This document shows, in pieces, positions 26,165 to 32,305 of a stretch of DNA of 64,000 nt. How positions within the stretch are numbered: position 1 is the stretch's first letter; every line of letters starts with the position of its first letter. Origin of the DNA: an uncultured Pelagibacteraceae bacterium (GTDB taxonomy: Bacteria > Pseudomonadota > Alphaproteobacteria > Pelagibacterales > Pelagibacteraceae); NCBI GenBank assembly GCA_902604795.1, contig CACKZV010000001.1, forward strand, positions 101,748 through 165,747, read 5' to 3'. A program made the translations under genes and the position numbers. The notes under the pieces are model-generated. The model was not told where the DNA came from and ran no database searches. It saw nothing but the letters and a program-made list of their open reading frames with translations.

Positions 26165-27025
26165 ATGAAGGCTGTAATACTCAATGCATCCGCTTGGATG
26201 ATTGTTCCTTTTATGGATGCTTTTGCAAAATATTTAAGCTCATCTATGGACGTTTTGCAAATTACTTGGGCCAGATATTTTTTTACTGTTGTTTTTGCTC
26301 TTTTTATAATGCTTATTTTTGATAGAAAATCTTTAGTTTGGAGTAAAAAACCTTTACTTCAATTGATAAGAGGGTTGATTTTTGTCTTTTCTACTTATTT
26401 ATTTTTTTATGCAATTTCTGAAATTTCATTACCAAAAGCACTTACATTAGCCTTTGTTGCTCCTATATGTGTAACTGCAATGTCACCTTTTTTTCTAAAT
26501 GAAAAAGTGGGTTTAAAAAGATGGACTGCTGTATCAATGGGTTTTATAGGTACCTTAATTGTAATCAGACCAGGATTTATAGAGATTAATTTAGCTACTT
26601 TAGCTGCCTTAGGTAATGGTATTTGCTATGGTTTTTACTTAATTATTACTCGAAAATTAAGCTCATCTGATAACTCTCTTTTGACTTTGTTATTTGCTGG
26701 AATAGTAGGGACTATAGTAATGTTTTTCTTTATGCCAGGTGTTTGGATACAACCATCTTATAGTCAGTGGATTATGATGGCTTTAATTGGCTTTATAGCT
26801 TCAATTGCACATCTTTTTATAATTCTATCATTAAAATTAGCAGATGCCTCTAAACTGGCTCCTCTTGGATATACTGAAATCATTACAAATATTTTGCTTA
26901 GTTATTATATATTTAATGAATTCCCAGATAATTGGACATATTTAGGTCTTTTTATAATAGTTCTTTGCGGTTTATATATATCTAGAAGAGAATATTATTT
27001 ATCTAAATTTTATATAGGTAAGTAA
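26165..27025 (+). CDS. EamA/DMT family transporter
   Basis: This 286-residue membrane protein has ten hydrophobic helices in two EamA repeats. The first repeat includes QITWARYFFTVVFALF and the ALTLAFVAPICVTAMSPFFLNEKVGLKRW segment; the second has LSLKLADASKLAPLGYTEIITNILLSYYIFNEFP. Both are standard metabolite/drug transporter repeats. Substrate unknown. It is the last gene before a long intergenic stretch; an A/T-only inverted repeat at 27019-27035 overlaps its end but lacks a T-run. Confidence 0.85.
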   Translation: MKAVILNASAWMIVPFMDAFAKYLSSSMDVLQITWARYFFTVVFALFIMLIFDRKSLVWSKKPLLQLIRGLIFVFSTYLFFYAISEISLPKALTLAFVAPICVTAMSPFFLNEKVGLKRWTAVSMGFIGTLIVIRPGFIEINLATLAALGNGICYGFYLIITRKLSSSDNSLLTLLFAGIVGTIVMFFFMPGVWIQPSYSQWIMMALIGFIASIAHLFIILSLKLADASKLAPLGYTEIITNILLSYYIFNEFPDNWTYLGLFIIVLCGLYISRREYYLSKFYIGK

Positions 27026-27550
27026 TATTTACTTATAAATTAAATTAATACTCTAATTATTAATTGTAAAATATTGTTATCATTATATTTTTTGCATTAT
27101 ATAAATTATATTTTTTATTTAATATATAAATTTGATTTTTATAAAAATGCTAGTAATTAATATTTATTAAATATCTACTTCATTATTATAGATTTCTACG
27201 AAGGTTTAAGAAAATAGGGTAGAGGGAATTTATCTAATTTATTAAATAAATTAATAATACCTTAAATTTAATAATTCAGATCCTTAAAAAGTAAGCAAAT
27301 ATGGTAATTTTGTTAATATCAAATAATTAAAGAATATTTCATCACTATTATCTAAAATATTAAAATCAGAATTTTTGATAAAATTATGAGTATTTTTAAT
27401 TAGCTCTGCAAAAATAGAATATAGCATTTAAAAGCCCAAAATACACTCTATTTTTAACATTCTTTGTTTTACGGTGCAACTTGTAGGTGATATTAAAAAA
27501 ATATAACTAAATATTGTATTATAGTCAAAAAACGTTTATTCATAACATTT
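27026..27550 (+). other. 525-bp AT-rich gap with no gene seen
   Basis: I find no ORF, tRNA or ribosomal-protein-like reading on either strand. It is mostly A/T runs with several A/T-only palindromes, for example AATTTATT-A-AATAAATT. It is the longest gene-free stretch in the window and marks the left edge of the accessory segment. Confidence 0.6.
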
Positions 27551-27826
27551 CTAGAGTAAAATACCCTCTGATTTGAGTAATTTTCTCTTAGTTTTTATCC
27601 CACCTTTGCCTGAATAGCCACCCAAGGAGCCATCTGACCTTATCACTCGATGACAAGGTATTTTTGGTGCATATGGATTTTTTCCAATAGCATTAGCCAC
27701 AGCTCTTACTGATTTTGGCCTATTTATACCCTTTGCTACTTCAGAATAGGTTCTTAATTGGCCTTTTGGTATGGTTTTTAAATACTTCCACACCTTAATT
27801 TGAAATTTCGTGCCTTTGAAGATCAT
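27551..27826 (-). CDS. ogt: short methylated-DNA-protein cysteine methyltransferase domain (MGMT)
   Basis: This 91-residue protein consists only of the active-site domain of O6-alkylguanine-DNA alkyltransferase: FKGTKFQIKVWKYLKTIPKG, RTYSEVAKGI, the DNA-binding RAVANAIGKNP helix, and the alkyl-acceptor Cys in IPCHRVI with GGYSG following. The PCHR motif means it could be a real transferase rather than an alkyltransferase-like protein. The usual N-terminal domain (about 70 residues) is absent. The ATG directly follows the T-run of a terminator hairpin and no ribosome binding site is visible. Confidence 0.85.
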   Translation of the reverse strand: MIFKGTKFQIKVWKYLKTIPKGQLRTYSEVAKGINRPKSVRAVANAIGKNPYAPKIPCHRVIRSDGSLGGYSGKGGIKTKRKLLKSEGILL

Positions 27827-27832
27827 AAATAG

Positions 27833-27876
27833 AAAAAAACCCTGTTTCCTTGTACCTTTTCAGGCACAAAGAACAG
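27833..27876 (-). terminator. intrinsic terminator of the structured RNA
   Basis: CTTTGTGCCT-GAAA-AGGTACAAGG extended by CTGTT/AACAG with one bulged A gives about 15 pairs, followed by GGG and seven T residues on the minus strand. It is the strongest terminator seen in the window. It ends about seven bases before the ogt start codon, so it either ends a free RNA or attenuates ogt. Confidence 0.7.
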
Positions 27877-28018
27877 TAGTTTTTGGCACGTCGTTGTATG
27901 CGCTACCGCCATGCCGTCCACCCTACAATTTTAGCGCTACTCTGTAGAGCTTTCTGCCCTCTAGGCTTGAACCTCTCGGTTTTTCCCTAGCTGGTCAGTT
28001 AAGAGTTGCCTCTTAATT
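27833..28018 (-). ncRNA. unassigned structured RNA with GNRA hairpins and loop-loop pairing
   Basis: This segment is visibly richer in G+C than its surroundings and holds no ORF. On the minus strand it folds, in order, into TTAAGAG-GCAA-CTCTTAA (27999-28016); CTAGG/CCTAG enclosing ACC-GAGA-GGT (27961-27990); CTACA/TGTAG (27923-27947); GGCATG/CGTGCC (27885-27915); and a GAAA-capped 15-bp terminator stem (27842-27876). The loop of hairpin 3 has GCGCTA and that of hairpin 4 has TAGCGC, allowing six loop-loop pairs. Three loops are GNRA only on this strand. Length (about 185 nt) is near that of 6S RNA, but I cannot match it to 6S, 4.5S, RNase P or tmRNA. Confidence 0.55.
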
Positions 28019-28123
28019 CATTTTGAACAATATCAGATGTAGTAGGTTGTATGTATCACTTTATCGTTGAAAATACTGAGTTTTTAACAGGGATGAATAG
28101 TGGGGATAACTTAATCTAAAGCT

Positions 28124-28597
28124 TTAAGTAAACCATCTAAAACCCTCATACATAGCAATTCCGTAAATTGAGTGTCTGATTAGGAACATAATTGATGTTT
28201 TAATAGGTATTCCAGTCTTATTTGCAAACACTCCCTGTCCTGTAAAAGGTAGAAATATTAGCAATGGTGCTAATGTTGTAAGAGCCCCAAATATAAAGCC
28301 TGAAAAATATGTCATTTTAAAACTTATGATAAAAAAACAAAAATAATAAATTACAGCCCAACAAATCGATACATAATAGTGAAAAATCCAGCCAAGTAAG
28401 ACCTCATACCTAAAATTCGGCATTTGTGCAATATTTGGGTTATAAAAAGTAGCATTTTTAAGCATATAATAAGTCCATCTTCCAACAATTCCCCAAGATG
28501 GTTCTGGGATACCCATCAGTTTCAGTAAATAACCTAGAACATCAAGAATAATGCACGAAAATATTCCAGCGACTAAAATACTAACTATATCTATCAA
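28124..28597 (-). CDS. DUF2938-like integral membrane protein
   Basis: This 157-residue protein has four hydrophobic helices. The GRWTYYMLKN segment and the FLPFTGQGVFANKTGIPIKTSIMFLIRHSIYG region recall the DUF2938 family, whose function is unknown. The start is a TTG, supported by a GAGG ribosome binding site five bases upstream that overlaps the stop of the preceding 54-residue ORF, so translation looks coupled. It belongs to the accessory segment and reads away from the recombinase. Confidence 0.6.
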   Translation of the reverse strand: MIDIVSILVAGIFSCIILDVLGYLLKLMGIPEPSWGIVGRWTYYMLKNATFYNPNIAQMPNFRYEVLLGWIFHYYVSICWAVIYYFCFFIISFKMTYFSGFIFGALTTLAPLLIFLPFTGQGVFANKTGIPIKTSIMFLIRHSIYGIAMYEGFRWFT

Positions 28598-28603
28598 TTG
28601 ACC

Positions 28604-28768
28604 TCAAAACATTAATAAAAATAATAGAACAAATATGCTTATAAAAAATATACCAAAAATTAACATTAATATTCGATTTTTTGTTTGTTCTTTTAGTTTC
28701 GGCCAATAATTCATAATTAAGAATGTTCCAATAACAACAATTAGACCGATTAATACATATTTAGGCAT
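28604..28768 (-). CDS. 54-residue membrane protein
   Basis: This ORF is absent from the track because of its length. It starts MPKYVLIGLIVVIG with one helix (about 4-19), a charged linker NYWPKLKEQTKNR, and a second helix (about 32-54). No family recognised. Its stop is 6 bp before the TTG of the DUF2938-like gene and carries that gene's ribosome binding site, supporting a two-gene unit. It is divergent from the recombinase with a 79-bp shared regulatory gap. Confidence 0.55.
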   Translation of the reverse strand: MPKYVLIGLIVVIGTFLIMNYWPKLKEQTKNRILMLIFGIFFISIFVLLFLLMF

Positions 28769-28791
28769 CGTAATTCTTTTACATTAAATAC

Positions 28792-28820
28792 TTGACTTAT
28801 AAAATGTGATATATTATATT
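28792..28820 (+). promoter_or_regulatory. candidate sigma70 promoter of the recombinase
   Basis: TTGACT (28792-28797), 17 bases, then TATATT (28815-28820) is close to the consensus with ideal spacing. On the other strand TATAAT (28813-28818) overlaps this -10 and could serve the divergent membrane-protein unit, although no good -35 is seen for it. Confidence 0.6.
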
Positions 28821-28845
28821 TCCGATAATTAATGGTTATCGGAAA
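28819..28845. repeat. perfect 10-bp inverted repeat with 7-bp spacer at the recombinase start
   Basis: TTTCCGATAA and TTATCGGAAA are exact reverse complements separated by TTAATGG, ending two bases before the recombinase ATG. The repeat overlaps the -10 end and the expected transcription start. The arm-spacer-arm geometry resembles the core sites of tyrosine recombinases, or it may be an operator. No second copy was noticed elsewhere in the window. Confidence 0.85.
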
Positions 28846-28847
28846 AA

Positions 28848-29768
28848 ATGACAGAAGTTATCACAGATCTAAAAAAACTTGAATTAGAAACATTAAAAAA
28901 TTTAAAAAGTTCAAAATCAATTAATACAATAAAAGCTTACGAATCAGATTTCAAAGATTTTACAGTTTTTTGTTTGAAAAATGGTCTTCAACATTTGCCT
29001 ACAGAACCGAAAGTAGTCTCTATATATTTGACACAAATGTCTAAAACTTGCAAATTTAGTACACTTAAAAGAAGAATAGCTTCAATAAAAGTAATTCATA
29101 AAATTAAAGGACACTATCTAGATTCAAAACATCCTATAATTATGGAAAATTTATTAGGAATAAAAAGAATTAATGGATCTTATCAAACATCAAAAAAACC
29201 GTTATTAATCAATGATTTAAAAATACTAATTAAAGCAATAGATGATGATAGCATTAATTATAATAAAAAAATTAGAAATAAATCATTATTGTTATTGGGG
29301 TTTTCTGGTGGCTTTAGGAGATCTGAGCTTGTTAATCTTAATTATGATGATCTTGATTTTGTTAATGAAGGATTAAAAATATTCATTAAGAGATCAAAAA
29401 CTGATCAATCTGGAGAAGGGACAATTAAAGCTATACCCTATTTTGAAAATAAGCAATTTTGCCCTGTTACTAATTTAAAAAACTGGATTAAGCATGCAAA
29501 TATATCAAGGGGTAAAATTTACAATATCTCAGACAAATCTGTATCACTAATAATTAAGAAGTATGCATTAATTGCAAATTATGACCCCAAAAAATATGGA
29601 GGTCATAGCCTTAGATCAGGTTTTGCTACTTCAGCAGCAGAAGCGGGAGCAGAAGAACGACATATCATGGCAATGACAGGGCATAAAACCACACAAATGG
29701 TAAGAAGATATATAAATGAAGCTAACTTATTTAAGAATAACGCATTAAATAAAATAAAATCTAATTAA
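28848..29768 (+). CDS. tyrosine recombinase / site-specific integrase
   Basis: This 306-residue recombinase has an N-terminal SAM-like DNA-binding domain (about 10-100: NTIKAYESDFKDFTVFC) and a catalytic domain. All active-site residues are visible: Arg157 in GGFRRSE, Lys184 in RSKTDQ, His253 and Arg256 in GGHSLRSG, His279 in TGHKTTQM and Tyr288 in RRYI. It is therefore likely functional. It resembles free-standing integrases of alphaproteobacterial plasmids and islands rather than XerC/XerD. It converges on the gmhB-like gene with a few bases between stop codons. Phage genes are not present nearby. Confidence 0.9.
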   Translation: MTEVITDLKKLELETLKNLKSSKSINTIKAYESDFKDFTVFCLKNGLQHLPTEPKVVSIYLTQMSKTCKFSTLKRRIASIKVIHKIKGHYLDSKHPIIMENLLGIKRINGSYQTSKKPLLINDLKILIKAIDDDSINYNKKIRNKSLLLLGFSGGFRRSELVNLNYDDLDFVNEGLKIFIKRSKTDQSGEGTIKAIPYFENKQFCPVTNLKNWIKHANISRGKIYNISDKSVSLIIKKYALIANYDPKKYGGHSLRSGFATSAAEAGAEERHIMAMTGHKTTQMVRRYINEANLFKNNALNKIKSN

Positions 29769-30274
29769 TAATTTTTTATTATGTTTTTTACCTGTAAGTC
29801 TAACGATAAGTTATTTTTATAAAAGAATTTAACTTTACTTTTTTCAGATGCAATTTTATCCGTAGGTTTATCGCCAATAAAAAAACTTTTTTTAACGTTA
29901 ATTTTCCATTTGAGAATAGCTTTAGATAACATTCCATTATTAGGTTTTCTGTCAATTTTATTCATTCTATATTTAAGTTTTTTTGAAAATTGATAATATG
30001 GGCAATAAAAAATATCATCAATTTTTGCATTTTTTTTTCTTAACAAATCTTTTTTCATTTTATTATGAATTATGAGAAGATCATTTTCTGACATTAAATT
30101 TTTACCAATTGCTGCTTGATTGGTAATCAAAATAACAAGAAAATTATTATTATTTAAAACTTTAATAGCTTCGCAAGCACCATTCGTAAATATAAATTGT
30201 GAATAATCAGTGATGTAACCTTTTTCAACATTTATAACGCCGTCACGATCAAAAAAAAAGGTTTTTCTAAACAT
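29765..30274 (-). CDS. gmhB: HAD-IIIA phosphatase, GmhB-like
   Basis: This 169-residue HAD phosphatase has motif I FFDRDGVINV, motif II ILITNQAAIG, a YCPYYQ segment, the RKPNNGML loop and motif IV FIGDKPTDK. This order matches D-glycero-D-manno-heptose-1,7-bisphosphate 7-phosphatase, which makes ADP-heptose precursor for LPS core or other glycans. The Cys/His zinc loop of E. coli GmhB is mostly missing: only one Cys is seen. It could also act on a different sugar bisphosphate. It lies at the end of the glycan gene cluster. Confidence 0.7.
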   Translation of the reverse strand: MFRKTFFFDRDGVINVEKGYITDYSQFIFTNGACEAIKVLNNNNFLVILITNQAAIGKNLMSENDLLIIHNKMKKDLLRKKNAKIDDIFYCPYYQFSKKLKYRMNKIDRKPNNGMLSKAILKWKINVKKSFFIGDKPTDKIASEKSKVKFFYKNNLSLDLQVKNIIKNY

Positions 30275-30291
30275 AAATATTTAAGGTAAAT

Positions 30292-31317
30292 TTATATATT
30301 TCTGTTTATTTTATTCAAACTTTTTTTAAAGTCAGAATTTAAAAAGGAAAATTTAAGATTCATATTGCTATACCACTCAGAAAAACTAATTTTTTGATGA
30401 TGATAGTCATTTATATTTTCTATATCAAAATTAAATAAATTATATGAGGGAATATTACAAAAATCAGATAAGTGTGTTAAGATTCCATGAGAACCAATAT
30501 TTAGTTTGGATAGACTAATTATATGAAAAAAATTTACGGAGTCTAAATTTTTCAAATATATAATTTTTTTCTTTTTTATCTGATTAAATTGAAATTTTGA
30601 TACATCAATACAGGAAAATTCTTTTTCAAAAAAATCTACATAATTTTTGGTATTTTGATTGATTTCTTTGTCTGAGCAGAACAAAATAAATTCATATTTT
30701 CTCAAAATTAAGTCAAAAAAATCAACAATATTTGCCTTACTCCATCCTAATTTTGCAAAAAAATTATATTTAAATTGAAAAAAAACATAATTTTTGGGTA
30801 ATAACTTTTTAAATTGATTATTTATACTGGGTAATTTTATAGATGAATAATCAAATAAAAATTCAGTTTTTTTATCAATTAATTCTAATTGTAAATTGCA
30901 ATAATTATTTATATTAATTTTATTTCTATAAATTACTCTATATTTATAAAGAAATTTTCTAAGAAAGTTAGGTGGCCTTAATCTCTTTTTACCATCGTAA
31001 ACAATTGCGTAAAACTTTGTTTTTCTAAAAAAATAAGGCAGAAAAAAAAAGAAATTTTTTGGTGAAAGAATGTATACAGAATCATATTTATTTATTAAAA
31101 TATTTATGAAAATTGATATTTTGTTCATTATAGTTAGGTTAAAATTAGTTTTTTTTAACTTCACACCACTAAAAAGAAATGAAAAATCATAATTATATTC
31201 TGATAAATAAATGGTTACTTTACTTTTGCTATTTAATAAGTTCGCAATTAATTTGAATGAAGCAAATAAATCACCTGCTCTATCATTTTTAAGTATTAGA
31301 ATTCTGTTATAATTCAT
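30292..31317 (-). CDS. glycosyltransferase family 9 (heptosyltransferase-like)
   Basis: This 341-residue protein starts RILILKNDRAGDLFASFKLIANLL, the GT9 nucleotide-sugar loop RxGDxxxSxP in diverged form. The C-terminal part has SKLNIGSHGILTHLSDF, matching the conserved GxD.GxxHLA site, again diverged. Heptosyltransferases build LPS inner core, and the adjacent GmhB-like enzyme fits that. The middle is very A/T-rich and Lys/Asn/Phe-laden. The acceptor is unknown. Confidence 0.7.
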   Translation of the reverse strand: MNYNRILILKNDRAGDLFASFKLIANLLNSKSKVTIYLSEYNYDFSFLFSGVKLKKTNFNLTIMNKISIFINILINKYDSVYILSPKNFFFFLPYFFRKTKFYAIVYDGKKRLRPPNFLRKFLYKYRVIYRNKININNYCNLQLELIDKKTEFLFDYSSIKLPSINNQFKKLLPKNYVFFQFKYNFFAKLGWSKANIVDFFDLILRKYEFILFCSDKEINQNTKNYVDFFEKEFSCIDVSKFQFNQIKKKKIIYLKNLDSVNFFHIISLSKLNIGSHGILTHLSDFCNIPSYNLFNFDIENINDYHHQKISFSEWYSNMNLKFSFLNSDFKKSLNKINRNI

Positions 31318-31320
31318 AAA

Positions 31321-32304
31321 TTATTTTTTTAAAATTTTCATTAGATTTTTTGATGCATTTAACCAAGTATTCTGTCCTCTTTTTTTCATTAAATTATTTC
31401 TAATTTCATTCCATAAAACTTTATTTTCATAAAGTTCAATTATATTTTTTGAAAAATCATATTTATTTTTTGATATTAATCCTGTTATTCCATGATCAAC
31501 TCTTTCAGAAAGAGAACCAATACCCATTGTTACAATTGGTAAATTTAATTCTGAAGCTTCCATGGCTGCAATACAAAAAAGTTCAGCTTTATGACCGGGT
31601 AGAATTACCATTCTAGATTTTTTAATTTCATTTATATATTTTTTTTTTTCTAATAATTTACGATTAAAAATGTTAAATTTTTTTAAATTTAACGATATTG
31701 GTGTAATAAATAATTTTGATTTATTTCTTATTTTAAAAACATTATTTTTCCAAATATCAATAAGTATATCTAAGTTTCTATCTTGTCTTGATGTAAAAAA
31801 AGCATGATCATTGTTAATTTTAAATTTTTTAAGTGGTTTGTTAAAAATATCATCTACTGCATAATTTAATGTTTGATAACCAAACAAAGAAAACAGTTTA
31901 GACATTTTTTTCTTATGATACTTTCCTAGAAAAATATATTTTGGTCTATTTTTAAAGTAAGAAAATAACTGTTTTTTTCTGAAAGCCTTTTCTAAAGATA
32001 ATATGCTATGCGATAAAACAAATTTTTTTTTGCTGTTGAATTTACTTAATATATGATTATCGTTATTTGATATAACTATATCAAAACTATTAGTATAATT
32101 CTTAATTCTATCTAAATTTAACCAGCTATATTTGTGTTTATTGATTTCATATTTTGAATTATTAAATACAACGACATCATTTCCAAATTCTGATATTTTT
32201 TGTGATAAATTGATTATAGAAGACTCACTCCCTCTTATTTTAAAGTTATTTAAATCTTTAAATGAATATTCTAATTTTGTCGTATCAACAAAACAAATTT
32301 TCAT
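31321..32304 (-). CDS. glycosyltransferase, GT4-like
   Basis: This 327-residue protein has a GT-B fold outline. The N-terminus KICFVDTTKLEYSFKDLNNFKIRGSESSIINLS has a GSE loop like sugar acceptors of GT4. The C-terminal donor-site region is SRMVILPGHKAELFCIAAMEASELNLPIV, the EX7E-type motif, followed by GITGLI. It lies 3 bp from the GT9 gene and one base from the two-domain glycosyltransferase. Sugar and acceptor are unknown. Confidence 0.75.
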   Translation of the reverse strand: MKICFVDTTKLEYSFKDLNNFKIRGSESSIINLSQKISEFGNDVVVFNNSKYEINKHKYSWLNLDRIKNYTNSFDIVISNNDNHILSKFNSKKKFVLSHSILSLEKAFRKKQLFSYFKNRPKYIFLGKYHKKKMSKLFSLFGYQTLNYAVDDIFNKPLKKFKINNDHAFFTSRQDRNLDILIDIWKNNVFKIRNKSKLFITPISLNLKKFNIFNRKLLEKKKYINEIKKSRMVILPGHKAELFCIAAMEASELNLPIVTMGIGSLSERVDHGITGLISKNKYDFSKNIIELYENKVLWNEIRNNLMKKRGQNTWLNASKNLMKILKK

Positions 32305-32305
32305 T

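Noticed and set aside
27961-28020. 4.5S (SRP) RNA or RNase P RNA
   Set aside because: The GGAAGGAAGCA-type SRP loop and the RNase P GAGGAAAGUCC core are not present on either strand.
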